Assembly: GCF_949987515.2 (NCBI RefSeq)
Contig: NC_082694.2
Coordinates: forward strand, 72,290,080-72,354,079
DNA from: Delphinus delphis
Taxonomy: Eukaryota; Chordata; Mammalia; Artiodactyla; Delphinidae
Direction: 5' to 3'
Length of the DNA stretch: 64,000 nt
Part shown: positions 35,311-49,424 of the stretch, piece after piece
Position numbering within the stretch: the first letter of the stretch is position 1
Layout: every line of letters starts with the position of its first letter
Made by a program: the position numbers and the translations under genes
The notes under the pieces: model-generated
What the model saw: the letters and a program-made list of their open reading frames with translations, nothing else
Databases searched by the model: none
What the model was told of the DNA's origin: nothing

Positions 35311-36218
35311 CGTAGGCACTTCAGGTCTGTCCCTAGAGGCCAGCAAAGGCTCAGGGGTTACTGGGGTGGGGAGGACTCTGGGAAAATGAGCCTCCAACAT
35401 GTGCAAACATACTGTGCTGGAAACTCATAACCTCTGATTACTTGGATGGAATTCCATTTTCCACTTTCAAAACTCTAACAAAAACAGACCCACCCCCACC
35501 CCCATGTAATCACTGAATAATATTATAATCATTCTGCATGGAAATTGCATTCTTTCCCTGACGTAAGCATAGGCTTTGAACCTCTCAGGGCTTCACCCAC
35601 TACATTATTTTTCAGAGTATGAAGTAGCAGGTTCCAATTATCTGAAAAAAATGCGGAACAGTCGCAGCACAATACATAGTATGGTCCAGATAGAATACAC
35701 GTTCTCCAGGACAGGCACCTTGATTAGTGCCTGTGACTGTTAAACACATTGCAGGGAACACAGTGATAATGGACATTAATAGCAGCAATAGTGCTGAAGT
35801 GCTAGAATACAATGATTGCTGATTACATTACTATTTCCTTTTGTGGAGCACAGCGCATATTTCCAAACGACTCTATGCTCATTAAACTACACAAAAGCCC
35901 AGTGACGGGTCGGCAGAAAGGTGGCCAGGAGGGGCTTGCAGTTACGTACTGGTGTTTGGGAAGTGGGGAAAGATGGCGGCCAGAGTTCTCGGTGGGGCAG
36001 CAGACCCAGCACCATTTTCTGTGACCTGGATCCATCAGACATGTCTGCCTACGTTGACAGACATCAACTACCGAACAGCCAGCAAAGAGATGCTCCTATG
36101 TGCAACGTCATAAGCTGACGGGTGTTAAAGGAGAATTTGATAAATTATAATTTTTTGACTAGGCCCAAATATATGACCATCTTTCCCCTGCATCTCCTGT
36201 TATCCCTCAGAAAAAAGG
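35311..36218. other. Unique sequence, nothing recognised
   Basis: No repeat or exon is recognised. The part 35480-35860 is AT-rich and non-repetitive. Confidence 0.4.
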
Positions 36219-36224
36219 GTGTTC

Positions 36225-36328
36225 CATAATGGAAAAGAATATAAAAAAGAATGTACATATATGTACAGCCACTTTGCTGTACAGCAGAAATACAACATTG
36301 TAAATCAACTACACTACAATAAAAAGGG
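36225..36328 (+). mobile_element. L1 3' terminal fragment
   Basis: 'GTACATATATGTACAGCCACTTTGCTGTACAGCAGAAATACAACATTGTAAATCAACTACACTACAATAAAAAG' is the last part of an artiodactyl/cetacean L1 3' UTR. Strongly 5'-truncated. Confidence 0.85.
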
Positions 36329-37274
36329 CATTGCCTTAAATTCAATATATCCAATATCCAATCTGACGGATTCGACATCAATAAAAAGTCTCGTCTTGCA
36401 GTGCACTCTCCCACCTGATTTAGTTAACACAGATGCGGTAATTACTCTTGGGATTATGACTTCATTATTTCAGTGTTTGGATGTCATTGTAAACAAGACT
36501 TTTAAAAGTCACTTTAAAAAGAAACCCAACAATGGTTAATTGCTGCAAGAGATCATGAATAAGCCACCTATAAAGCAAGTGAAAAAGCAAAACATAACTG
36601 CCTCCATTTATGGGAATTGGGACCTGTGGCTTGGGATACAATTTTACAGGAAGACATAATCCATGGATTCAAAAAGTGCTGTCTCTGCCGTCTCTTGAAA
36701 ACGTGGATGGAAGTGAGGCTCACAGCTCTGGAAAACTGTCAGAGGACTCAGAAAGCTGCTCTAGGGATACAAAAATACACCGGGAACAAAACACACTCTG
36801 GAGTTGAAACTGCACCTGACAGGTTTGGATAGAGACTCATGAAATATAAGTGGGAGAAAGCACTATTTAAAAATTGACGGTCTAGATATTTTGTAATTTT
36901 AAAGATGTGTAACTAAAGTAATTAATTACATATTTTAAGTAACAGTTTGTTGCTTCATTTATACTGTATTCCAAAAATATTCATATATTCACATATTGGC
37001 TAAAAGATTTCTCAGAGCCCTTTTATTTGGGAACGTGGGCAACTGCCTTATATTTGGGTGTAAAGTTAGTTTTCTTAGCACTGTAGGTGTACAGTTGCCG
37101 TCCTGGCAAAGGCTAAATTTAGTCTACAAATCAAACCCACTTAGGGACATGAGAAGGTCTTCAGTGCAACAGTCCCTTCATTGGGCAGATGGGAAAACTG
37201 AAGCCCGGAGAATTTTCTGACCTATCACAGAATCCTTAAAGGAAGAAGTAAAACGAGAAGAAAACCTGCAAATA
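36329..37274. other. Unique AT-rich sequence, nothing recognised
   Basis: No repeat or exon is recognised. The part 36350-36540 has a non-repetitive texture with several TTAA/TAAT cores. Confidence 0.4.
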
Positions 37275-37286
37275 AGAACATGGCTT

Positions 37287-37761
37287 TTAAAAAACTGCAC
37301 TGTAGTTGATTTACAATATTGTGTTAGTTTCAGGTGTACAGCAAACTGATTCAGTTTTATATATATATATATATATTTCAGATTTTTAATTATAGGTTAT
37401 TACAAGATATTGAATATACTTCCCTGTGCTCTATAGTAAATCTTTGTTGCTTATCTGTTTTATATATAATAGTGTATATCTGTTAATTCCATACTCCTAA
37501 TTTATCCCTCTTCCCCCTCCCCTTTGGTACAGTAACAGTTTGTTTTCTATGTCTATGAGTCTGTTTCTGTTTTGTAAATAGCATTTTTTTATTTGTAGTA
37601 ATTTTTAGATTCCACATGTAAGTGACACTACATAACATTTGTCTTTCTCTGTCTAACTTACTTTACTCAGTATGATACTCTTAGGTATGAAAATCTCTAG
37701 GTCCATCCATGTTGCTGCAAATGGCAATATTTCATTCTTTTTAATGGCTGAGTAGTATTCC

Positions 37762-37806
<45 letters not shown>

Positions 37807-38078
37807 ATAGATATATATATATGCCACATCTTCTTTATCCATTCATCTGTCAATGGACACTTAGGTTGCTTCCATGTCTTGGCTATTGTAAATAGTGCTG
37901 CTATGAACATTGGGGTGCATGTATCTTTTTGAATTAGAGTTTTTGTCTTTTCCAGGTATGTGTCCAGGAGTGGGATTGCTGGATCATATGGTAGCTCTAT
38001 TTTTAGTTTCTAAGGAACCTCCATACTGTTTCGCATAGTGACTGCACAAATTTACATTCCCACCATCAGTGCAAGAGG
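37287..38078 (-). mobile_element. 5'-truncated L1 LINE (792 bp)
   Basis: Reverse complement of an L1 3' UTR and the end of the element: 'ACTGCACTGTAGTTGATTTACAATATTG' at the tail end, 'GGTCCATCCATGTTGCTGC', 'GGCTGAGTAGTATTCCATTAT' and 'AGTGGGATTGCTGGATCATATGG' towards the 5' break. A 12-bp target-site duplication, AGAACATGGCTT, lies at 37275-37286 and 38079-38090, so both ends are fixed. No intact coding frame remains. Confidence 0.95.
37764..37820. repeat. (ATCT)n microsatellite inside the L1
   Basis: About eleven ATCT units followed by TATA-rich sequence. This is a common expansion site within this L1 region after 'GTATTCCATT'. Confidence 0.9.
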
Positions 38079-38090
38079 AGAACATGGCTT

Positions 38091-39125
38091 CTTGCACGGA
38101 CACCCCATGTGACAGCAGCTGGGCCTAGGCTCTGCATCTATCAGGTGGGGATACTTTGGGGCTGTGAACTCACTGGTCATAAGCCAACCTCAAAGAATCC
38201 CCTGGTAGCGGGTTATTTGCTGCACTGACACCTGCCTTCTCTTCCGGATCCCAGACCAGTTTGCATTTCCTCTGCCTTGTCAGAATGTTGCCACTGCTTT
38301 AAAAAAATGAAGTCACATTTATTTAAAAGCATATGTAAATATGAAAACGCATCTCCAGTCTTCTTTCTAAATGGGAGGAGCCCTGCTAAAAAGTGTCAGG
38401 CGGGAGTCCTCTGGTCCCACCTCTGTCCACACCCTTGACCTCCCTGAGCAGCAAAATCCTCTCCTCCCCTCTGTCTGGGGTGCAGTCCCTTCCACCTGCA
38501 AGCCCAGCCTCCAGCTCTTTCTGTCTGTCAGTCATGGGCCAGGGGCTGTCACACTCAACCATCCCTCCTAGTTGGAGGAGGAGCCACTGTAATTAAAACC
38601 CAGGAAAGCAGGATCTGTGCTGGCTAATGATGTAGCTTTGGGCCCTGAGACCTACTTTAAATTTTATTAGTCATGCAAATCCGCCTACCCCCCACACCCA
38701 GCAAAAATAGAGGCGAAAAGGTGCATTTGACAGTGAGGTGGGGTGTCCTGATAGGGGAGTTCCATGAGGTTACTGGGGTCCACTTAATGGTCTCAAGCAG
38801 CAAAGAGTGGATTTGATTTCCCAGAAGCATGTGTTTCTCTTTCCATGGGGGCATTTCAGCTACAAAGTCTCTGAAAAATTAAGAGCTACATGAGAACTCC
38901 TAATCAGGAAGAATTAAACTGGCTACCTTAAGGCCACACTTCTCAAAGCTGCAGGCATGGAATTTTTGGAGCAGCTGCAGGGAGAGCTGGAACATACGAA
39001 TTATGAATTGACACCCTGTGGACTCTGCAGTCTGGTTCCAGAGCCCAGACCCAACTTGGGAGACCGGAAGAACCACAGGCTATCTCACGCTTGTGCATGA
39101 GCCCAGTGTCAGTCAAGGGCTGGCT
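38091..39125. other. Unique sequence, nothing recognised
   Basis: No exon or clear repeat. A weak MER5-like text near 38930-38960 was too short to call. Confidence 0.4.
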
Positions 39126-39129
39126 CCCC

Positions 39130-39298
39130 CATTCACAAGCTTCTTGACCCCTCTGCCTCAGTCTCCTAAGCTGTATAATGGGAAGAAGAGCACTTCCGCA
39201 TAGGGCTGCCAGGAGATTAAATGAGGTAATTCAAGAAAGTACTCGGAAACCTACTGATACAGAGTAGGTTCTTAATAAATGTTAACGGTTATTGTTTG
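39130..39298 (+). mobile_element. MIR fragment (3' half)
   Basis: 'CCTCTGCCTCAGTCTCCTAAGCTGTATAATGGG', 'GGCTGCCAGGAGATTAAATGAGG' and 'AGAGTAGGTTCTTAATAAATGTTA' follow forward MIR order. Confidence 0.85.
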
Positions 39299-39935
39299 CT
39301 CTTGCCTGCCACCAGAATGATCTTCCTAAGACACAGATCTGGTTTCCTCTCATTGGAAACCCTTTAGTGGCTTCCCACCAAATAGACAAAATCCAAAATA
39401 CTTGGTATCAGTGGCCTCAGCCCTACTCTAGCGACTTCAGCCTTACTGGCCATGGGGCCCCCACCCTGCACTACTGGAAGCTTCTGAGTGGGCATCTTGC
39501 CCCCTCATTTCTGTCCCTCATCTCCTGCCTGGCCAGCTCCACAGTGGTGCCTAAGTGGTCAACCTCAGAACTCCTGCAGTTACCATTTACTGAGGCACTT
39601 TTCACTCTATTCACGTTTTGGACCAATACTCTTTGTTGGGGGGCTGCCCTGTGCTCTGCAGGGCGTTTAGCAGCATCCCTGGCCTCCACCCACAAGATGC
39701 CAGTAGCATCCCTAGTTTCCCCCTCACACTCCCTGCCCCCAAGTTATGACAACAAAATATATCTCCAGACATTGCCTGGTGTCCCCCAGGAAAGGGAAGG
39801 GGATAAAATTACCCCTGGTTGATAAGCACTGCACTAAACTATAAGTCCCTTGAACACATAGGCTATAACTTATTCATTTCTCTATCAGTGGGACCTAGTC
39901 CAGTACTTGACAAACAGTAAGTGCTCAATAAATGC
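39299..39935 (+). mobile_element. L2 LINE split by a MER20
   Basis: The L2 starts with the 'GATCTTCCTAAGACACAGATCTGG' type block, 'CTCATTGGAAACCCTTTAGTGGCTTCCCACC', and resumes after the MER20 with 'CTATAAGTCCCTTGAACACATAGG' and 'ACAAACAGTAAGTGCTCAATAAATGCCCGTTGA' at its 3' end. Confidence 0.8.
39590..39833 (-). mobile_element. MER20 hAT-Charlie DNA transposon
   Basis: The reverse-complement order of MER20 is clear: 'TACTCTTTGTTGGGGGGCTGCCCTGTGC', 'GTTTAGCAGCATCCCTGGCCTCCACCCAC', 'GATGCCAGTAGCATCCC', 'ATCTCCAGACATTGCC' and 'ACCCCTGGTTGATAAGCACTGC'. It sits inside an L2, so it is the younger of the two. Confidence 0.85.
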
Positions 39936-40149
39936 CCGTTGAAAAGGAAAGAAGGAAGTAAAATGAATTCAGTGCTCGTAACATAGTAAATATCTCTGCC
40001 AAGGATGAGATAAACATGTTGGATCAAATAATGAATAAATGAATGAGATAGATACAAGTTTGGTAAGTGACTATATACAGAGAAGGCATGTTGAACAAAT
40101 AAGTCATTCTCATCATTTAACATCTTATAGAAAAATTTCAGTTACCCCC

Positions 40150-41850
40150 ACTCCCATCCCCTTCCGGCTTCCCCTCTACCTGTCCTACTCAGCTCCACTG
40201 CATCCCAGCAAAACTTCTTCAATGGTTGCCCGGGTCTCCTGTCTACTAACTCACCTCCCATTCCTTCCTCAGCTCACTCCTCAGCCCGTCACTCCACCTC
40301 AAGTTCTCTTGCTAAGGTCACCAACGATATACTTGTGGGTAAATCCAATGGAAGGTTTCCATTCTTCATCCTGTTTGCCATCCCACACTGATGATTGTTC
40401 CTTGAAAGCAGGGATGATAATCATGATATAAACAACTGGCATGGCATGGGCACCAACCAATCACAGGGGATGCACTGATCAGTCAGAATGGTCACTGGGC
40501 ATCATCAGTCAGTCCCATTGTGCTGTGTGTACAAGCTGAACACGAGCCTTGCTTAAACACTTCCTTCCCAATCTCGTACTTTTTTTTTTTTTTTTTTGCG
40601 GTACGCGGGCCTCTCACTGTTGTGGCCTCTCCCGTTGAGGAGCACAGGCTCCGGACGCGCAGGCTCAGCGGCCACGGCTCACGGGCCCAGCCGCTCCGTG
40701 GCATGTGGGATCCTCCTGGACCTGGACACGAACCCGTGTCCCCTGCAGCGGCAGGCGGACTCTCAACCACTGCGCCCCCAGGGAAGCCCGCAATCTCATA
40801 CTTTTTTCCCTACTCCCTTGGTTGCTATTTCAGTCTATTTTGCAGGAACACCCCTCTCTCTCTGGCTATTAAATATCAGAGTTCCTTGAGGATTTTCTCT
40901 AATCTCTCTTCCCTTTGCCCTACTCTCTTCTCTTGCCCCAGCTTGTCTAATCCATGCTCAGGGCGTCGATTACCCTCCATATGCTGATGATTCCATAAAA
41001 CATATGATTTCCAGCCCCTACCTTTCTTCTGAGCTCCAGATCTGTACATCTCACCTGCTTATCCGACATCTCTAATTTGACGTCTCAACGGCAACTCAAC
41101 CTGCCAGGCCCCTTCCTCTGACCCAAACAAAACAAAGCATGAGGGGCTTTCCCAGTGCTCTGGTCTCAGTAGACAGACAGCACCGCTAACCATCCGACTG
41201 TACCAACCTGACACCTAGGAGCCTCTCCCTCCATCCCCACACCATCAACACCCCTTCTGAAATCTTTATCTTCGTCTACTTCTCTTTACCCCCATTGCCA
41301 CTTCTCTCTCTCACAACGGTACTTTCACTCGGTTCCCCTGAAGCTTCACTTGCTTTTCTCCGATCTGTTCTCATGTTGCAGCCAAAGAGGTTTTTCTCAA
41401 AATGCAAATCTGATCCTGTTACTCCCCTGCTTTAAGCCGCCCCCCAAGGCTGTGCATGGACTGATTACTACTTCCCATCCTGCCTCATCTTACTCCTCCT
41501 CTCTGTCCTCTTCTACACTCCTCCACACTGGCTTTTTTTCAGTTTCCAGAATGTTCCATACTCCTGTCACAGGGCCCTTCCATGCACTGTTTCCTCTCTC
41601 TCTTCACCTGGTTAATGCTGATTCAGAGCCCAACTCAGGCATCAACTCTTGAGGGAAGCCTGACTTGACCTGAGACTATATCACACCCCCATTTCTAGAG
41701 CTATGAGAGCTTCTCTCTCCTTCAAGCACCCGTGTTCTAATTATAATTTATGTTTGCGATTATATGATTAATTCCTGTCTTCCTTGCCTAGAGTGTAAGC
41801 TCCATAGAGACAGAGACCATGTCTACTTTTGTTTAACTCTGTGTTTCCAG
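40150..41850 (+). mobile_element. Long L2 LINE remnant split by a CHR SINE
   Basis: About 1.5 kb of L2-type sequence: 'AAGGTCACCAACGATATACTTG' (reverse-transcriptase region), 'CCATATGCTGATGATTCC', 'CAGATCTGTACATCTC', 'CTGTTACTCCCCTGCTTTAAGCC', 'GGGAAGCCTGACTTGACC' and 'GAGTGTAAGCTCCATAGAGACAGAGACC'. The frames are broken throughout. The CHR SINE at 40580-40790 was inserted later. Confidence 0.8.
40580..40790 (-). mobile_element. CHR SINE (tRNA-derived)
   Basis: A poly(T) of 18, then 'GCGGTACGCGGGCCTCTCACTG', to 'GCGCCCCCAGGGAAGCCC'. A target-site duplication CAATCTCNTACT (one mismatch) lies at 40569-40580 and 40791-40802. The promoter-proximal head has small changes (GCGCCCCCAGG for GCGCCACCAGG). 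Confidence 0.95.
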
Positions 41851-41867
41851 TCCGGGGGCGGGGGGCA

Positions 41868-42066
41868 GCTATCTGTGGCCTCTGGGCCAATCTAGCCCAA
41901 TGCCTGTCAATAAAGTTGTACTGGAACAAAGCTACACCCATGGGCTTATGTATTGCTTACGGTTGCTTTGGCCTTACAAGAGGTGGGTAGCTGCAACAGA
42001 GACAACATGGCCCTCAAAGCCTAAAATATTTACTCTACAGAAAAAGTCTGCCATCCCCTGCTCTAG
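41868..42066. mobile_element. hAT-like non-autonomous DNA transposon (name not certain)
   Basis: Recognised by 'AATAAAGTTGTACTGGAACAAAGC', 'GCTTATGTATTGCTTACGG', 'CTGCAACAGAGACAACATGGCCC', 'CAAAGCCTAAAATATTTACTC' and the terminal 'AAAAAGTCTGCCATCCCCTGC'. This is a well-known mammalian MER-type family whose other end begins CAGGGGTCGGCAAAC; I do not recall its exact name. Confidence 0.7.
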
Positions 42067-43776
42067 GCTGGAGCACTAGGGCCTAGCAGAAAGCAGACAT
42101 TCGATACAAATTCACCAGATGAAGAGTAAACAGGCAAGGAATAAATAAGTTTCTAACAGATGTCTTGTTATCTGCTGAGTGACTGAAGTAAGCCCTCTCT
42201 AGGGCAATGCTGGCCACTGCAGGCCTGCATTAGAATAATGAGGGCAATTATTAATGAGCTGACCCCCCCCTCTTTTCCCCAGGGGTGGGGATTCTTGAAT
42301 TTTCTTTGGATTCCCAGCCGACTGGTCACCACAGGGAAGGAGGGGGCCGTTCATCTGACTATGGGGCCCTTGTTTCCGGTGCTTCAGAGACAGGGGAACT
42401 CTTACTGGCTACCCCATGCCCGCTGGATCCTGTCAAAATCCTGTGACAGCCCTAAAGGAAGAACAGGCAATTTCCGAGCCACCCTACTTCAGGGACACTG
42501 GGGGGACTCCATGGGTCCAAAGAAGTCCCAACCACACAGCGGGGGTCCTGGGCGGGGAAGGAGCCCAGAACACAGCAAAACCCCTAAAGGGACAGACCCA
42601 AGGACAGAACTAGTAACCCCTGGCTGTCCCTCCCTCCTGTTTGCCAAACCTGCGGAAGCCTGCAGCTCAATGCAACCACCACCCAGAGTAAAAGATCACC
42701 TTCACCACCTCAGCCCCCAAAGACCTCGCCATTCCTTGTTCAGAGCTCATTCTGAGTTCAGCCTTTTGGCGAACATCCTCCTATAATGGTCGCTGCATCC
42801 CTTTCTCTCTACCCTGCACTATGGCAGAGCAGGGCCTGCTTTACCCTCCTCCTGCCTCTGTCACCACCCCTGCCAGCTCCAACCCCTGGATCAGGAAGCG
42901 CAAAACACACAGGTGGGTCTCAGCAAACACCTGGGGAAGGCCAACAGGCCTCGGAACACGCTGGATCCCAGCTGCACTGCCCCCCACCCCTGAGATGCTG
43001 ATGGCCACCACTCAGCTCCCTTCCGCCCAGGTCCGCTTCTTCCGTGGCGAGTGTGACCTGCAGTGACCTTGCCTCCCGCCTCCCTGAGTCCAGTGCTGGC
43101 TAAGCTGGGCCCTGTTAGCACATTTCAAACCAGCCTGGGTACATCCAGTGGCCAGCCCTGGAGGTTCCTGGACTACCATGCAGGCTTCCTCTGGAGCTGC
43201 CATCCTGGTGGGGGAAGACTCCAGAATTTTAATACTCATAAATAAGTTGTAGAAAATCCCCAAAGCAGTGATAAAGCTGCATCCAGGCTGAAGTGTTCAA
43301 CGTGGCAGGAACAGAAAACGCAATGTGAACATTACATCTGAGCACAAGTAGCCAGAAGCCCGCAGGGCTGGCGTGGGAGAACGTTTCCGGCTCTTCCCTC
43401 GCGGGTGCTAGACGCAGGCACCACGTGGCTTCACTAGAGAAAGAGTTTCAGATTTAGCGCTCAGACGTTTTGTTAGGATCCGTGGAAAAGAGAAGGAACA
43501 CTCCTGCACAAAGCCCCAGTCACTGCTGCAAGGATTCTAGAACGCCCTCCTGCCTGCATCTTCCCGGGTCCCCGGCACAGCCCTAGGAGCACTGGGCCAC
43601 CAGGGGGACCCTGCTGGGGGTCCCGCCTCAGCCCCTGCCCCACTGTGTCAGGAGCCTGGGGTCTCCTCTGCCTTGGCTTCTCCACTTACAGAAATGGAGG
43701 GGATGCTGGCTCTTGTCATCACACTGGAATCTGCTCAGAAGTGGAATCCTTTGAAATAGGCTTGGTGGCTGTCTCT
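42067..43776. other. Unique sequence, no gene recognised
   Basis: A 182-codon frame (42238-42786) and overlapping shorter ones are present. The product has no recognisable domain and the region has no repeat, so I leave it as unsupported. A CTCF-like core, CCACCAGGGGGACC, lies at 43597-43610. Confidence 0.4.
43597..43610 (+). promoter_or_regulatory. CTCF-like motif
   Basis: CCACCAGGGGGACC resembles the CTCF core CCASYAGRKGGC with one departure near its 3' part. It lies in unique GC-rich DNA outside any SINE. A single motif is weak evidence. Confidence 0.25.
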
Positions 43777-44398
43777 GTCAGCTATGGCTGCCGTGACAAA
43801 ATACCACAGATGGGGTGGCTTAAACAGCAGAAATTAGTTTTCTCACAGTTCTGGAGGCTGGAAGTCCAAGGTCAAGGTGCAGCAGCTCTGGGTTTTCCTG
43901 AGGCCTATCGCCCTGGCTTGCAGATGGCAGCCTTCTTGCTGTGTCCTCACACAGTCTTTCCTCTGTGTGTGCACACATCCCTGGTGTGTCTCTATGAGTC
44001 TAAAGTTCCTCTTTTTCTAAGGACACCAGTCAGATTGGATTAAGGTCCATCCATATGACTCCCTTAACTTTTTTTTTTTTTTTGTGGTACGTGGGCCTCT
44101 CACTGTTGTGGCCTCTCCCGTTGTGGAGCACAGGCTCCGGACGCGCAGGCTCAGCAGCCATGGCTCACGGGCCCATCCGCTCCACGGCATGTGGGATCTT
44201 CCCGGACCGGGGCACGAACCCGTGTCCCCTGCATTGGCAGGCGGACTCTCAACCACTGCGTCACCAGGGAAGCCCTGACTCCCTTAACTTTAATTGCATC
44301 TTTAAAGGTCCTATCTTCAAATACAGTCACATTCGGAGGTCCTGGGGGTTAGGGCTTTGACATATCAATTTTGGGGAGACATAATTCATTGTATAACA
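43777..44398 (-). mobile_element. MLT1-type LTR (ERVL-MaLR) split by a CHR SINE
   Basis: In reverse orientation: 'GCTATGGCTGCCGTGACAAAATACCACAGA', 'GGCTTAAACAGCAGAAATTAG', 'CTCACAGTTCTGGAGGCTGGAAGTCCAAGG', then after the SINE 'TCAAATACAGTCACATTCGGAGG' and 'TTTTGGGGAGACATAATTCATTGTATAACA' at its 5' edge. It is a solitary LTR of about 415 bp once the SINE is removed. Confidence 0.85.
44071..44275 (-). mobile_element. CHR SINE (tRNA-derived)
   Basis: Inserted in the MLT1 LTR. Poly(T), 'GTGGTACGTGGGCCTCTCACTG' and the end 'GCGTCACCAGGGAAGCCC'. An exact 15-bp target-site duplication, TGACTCCCTTAACTT, lies at 44056-44070 and 44276-44290. Confidence 0.95.
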
Positions 44399-47105
<2,707 letters not shown>

Positions 47106-47118
47106 TAGAGCATCTCTT

Positions 47119-47330
47119 TTTTTTTTTTTTTTTTTTTTGCGGTACGCGGGCCTCTCACTGCTGTGGCCTCTCCCGTTGAGCAGCACAGGCTCCGGATGCG
47201 CAGGCTCAGTGGCCATGGCTCACGGGCCCAGCCGCTCCACGGCATGTGGGATCTTCCCGGACTGGGGCACGAACCCGTATCCCCTGCATTGGCAGGCGGA
47301 CTCTCAACCATTGCACCACCAGGGAAGCCC
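47119..47330 (-). mobile_element. CHR SINE, first of two stacked copies
   Basis: A poly(T), 'GCGGTACGCGGGCCTCTCACTG' and the end 'GCACCACCAGGGAAGCCC'. The 13-bp site TAGAGCATCTCTT flanks it at 47106-47118 and 47331-47343. The second site copy is also the left flank of the next SINE. It is the compact CHR form of about 200 bp. Confidence 0.95.
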
Positions 47331-47343
47331 TAGAGCATCTCTT

Positions 47344-47667
47344 TTTTGTTTTGTTTTTTTTTTAAAGACTATGTTGGGGTAGTAGTTTATTAATTTATTT
47401 ATTTTTGCTGTGTTGGGTCTTCGTTTCTGTGCGAGGGCTTTCTCTAGTTGTGGCAAGCGGGGGCCACTCTTCATCGCGGTGCGCGGGCCTCTCACTATCG
47501 CGGCCTCTCTTGTTGCGGAGCACAGGCTCCAGACGCGCAGGCTCAGTAGTTGTGGCTCACGGGCCTAGTTGCTCCGCGGCATGTGGGATCCTCCCAGACC
47601 AGGGCTCGAACCCGTGTGCCCTGCATTAGCAGGCAGATTCTCAACCACTGCGCCACCAGGGAAGCCC
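47344..47667 (-). mobile_element. CHR SINE, long form, second of two stacked copies
   Basis: About 324 bp, longer than its neighbour because it keeps the tail-proximal segment ('GCTGTGTTGGGTCTTCGTTTC', 'GAGGGCTTTCTCTAGTTGTGG', 'GCGGGGGCCACTCTTCATCGC') lost in the compact form. Flanked by TAGAGCATCTCTT at 47331-47343 and 47668-47680. It is the more diverged of the two, so probably it was there first. Confidence 0.93.
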
Positions 47668-47680
47668 TAGAGCATCTCTT

Positions 47681-48045
47681 GACCTCTGTGGGGATGCTAA
47701 TGCTTGAACTCCGTGGGACTGCTGTGCAGATTTAATAAGTTCCTTCCCTTATTTTTGAATGTTAAGAAAGAAGCAACCAATGCGAGAGATTAGGAGTGAG
47801 TGCACCCAAGGCCTGGACCTATACCCCCTGGAGACTTGGGCCCCTGTGACATGCTCCTGACCTCAAAAGGATGCTTATGAGACCCCGGTGGGAAAATGGG
47901 GCCACATGCTTTGCCCACCATGAAGGATGGTTCAAAACAGAAAGAAGAAAGACTGAACTTTGAAAATGATGTTGTTATTCTGTGTTTTCAGATGTGGCCA
48001 GTATGGCAGGAGTCCTGGTTCTACTGCTACTAGCTGTGGGACATT
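47681..48045. other. Unique sequence, nothing recognised
   Basis: No repeat or exon is recognised. Confidence 0.4.
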
Positions 48046-48049
48046 TGAG

Positions 48050-48205
48050 GTTGTGTTTCTTTTCTGTGCCCCCATTTCCTTATTGGCAAAGGAGCATCTC
48101 TTCTTCATAGAGTTTTGTTAAGGTGAGATGAAATAATGCTACGATGTTTAGAGCAGGGCCTGGCACACAGTAGGCACTCAGTAAATGCTAGCCACTATAT
48201 TATTT
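48050..48205 (+). mobile_element. MIR fragment (3' half)
   Basis: 'CCCATTTCCTTATTGGCAAAGG', 'AGAGTTTTGTTAAGGTGAGATGAAATAATG' and 'GAGCAGGGCCTGGCACACAGTAGGCACTCAGTAAATGCTAGC' follow the forward MIR order. Confidence 0.85.
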
Positions 48206-49424
48206 ATTACAGCCCCATCTCAGGCCATGACGATGCCTTGGTTACGACACCAAATGCTTTCTCCTTCATCCTCTGAGTGAATGAAATAAAGCAAAGGCCT
48301 AGAATAGAGGGTGGGTTCTTTTCCCAGAGTTCCCACATGGCAGGGAGGAAACTTTTATTTTCAATAGTATTTCTGAAAAGTCTCAATATGGGAGATGCCG
48401 TATAAGCAAACAAAATCCTCAAGCTTCAGAGAAATCCTGCCTCTCAGCCCTACGCTGGCCACTGCCGCATTTTCCTGTCATCTTATACAGCACAGGTGGT
48501 TCTGGGGGCAAAAGACACTGCTGGATAGACATGAGGACTAAGCCATGGGGGTGGGCAAGTGTTTGCAAGACAATTTCCAGAGACACCGGATGGTCACGTC
48601 AATAAGAGAACGTTGTGCGCATAGATAAGAAACATTTAAGAAGTTTTACTTTTACTTATTTTATGAAACACAGACTCCTATAAAAGGAGACAACACAGTT
48701 CTTGTTCTTTAGAAGTTTACAGGCTCTCAGGGGAGACATGGAAAAGACATAAAAACTCACAAAGAAACCACAGTCCCAGTGTAAATGGGGTGGTGACACA
48801 GAAATGCTGCTTTAGCATTCTGGGGTGGGGGAATCTGTCTTCTCAGAGCCTCCTCAACAGAGTTCACTTGGTCTCATAAAATTCTACCCACCTGGAGATG
48901 GAAAGATGAATACTCCAGAAGGAAGTCAGTAAGTATCTCAGGCTTGAGGAATAGATTTCCCTTTATTTTATCCTGTGATCTTTCTAAGGGTGTTTGTGTC
49001 ATTTTATGGTTAATAATATTAACATTAATGTATTACTGCACATCAGCAAGTAGGAGCAAAGGCAGAGCGGTCCCTTTCAACCAGGGCTGTGATCATGCTT
49101 ACCCTCTTCCAACTGCAGAGTAGAAATACTGAGGATACAAAGGGGAGACCTTCTAGGTGACATTCCCAGAACTATTCTGAACCTCAGAGCCTGAAGAGGG
49201 GCCATCAGACTGCCTTGGGAAGAGGTGGTGGTGAGCAGGAGGCTCAACACATGGGTGAGGACTTGCAAGGCACACACAGGGTTGCCCAGTTCCTGGGACA
49301 CAGGTGCAGCCCCTGTGGGGAGAGCTGTGCAGACTGCAGTAAATGTTTGCTGAGGGAATGCAAACAGAGAGGCAAGCCCCCCAGACAGAGCTAGAAAGGT
49401 CTTCAGGGACAATCAGGACAAGAA
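48206..49424. other. Mostly unique sequence, no gene recognised
   Basis: A weak inverse L2-like trace near 48710-48790 (tttacaggctctcagggg) is too short to call. No exon is recognised. Confidence 0.4.

Noticed and set aside
37764..37820. ATCT array considered as a CRISPR-like or regulatory repeat
   Set aside because: It is a simple microsatellite inside an L1. No CRISPR arrays, operons or other prokaryotic features are present in this window.
38928..38965. MER5-like opening ('CACACTTCTCAAAGCTGCAGGCATGG')
   Set aside because: Too short and diverged, with no matching second half.
42238..42786. 182-codon open frame
   Set aside because: No domain, no signal, starts in an AT-rich MER-like edge, overlapped by other frames. 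Chance frame in GC-rich unique DNA.
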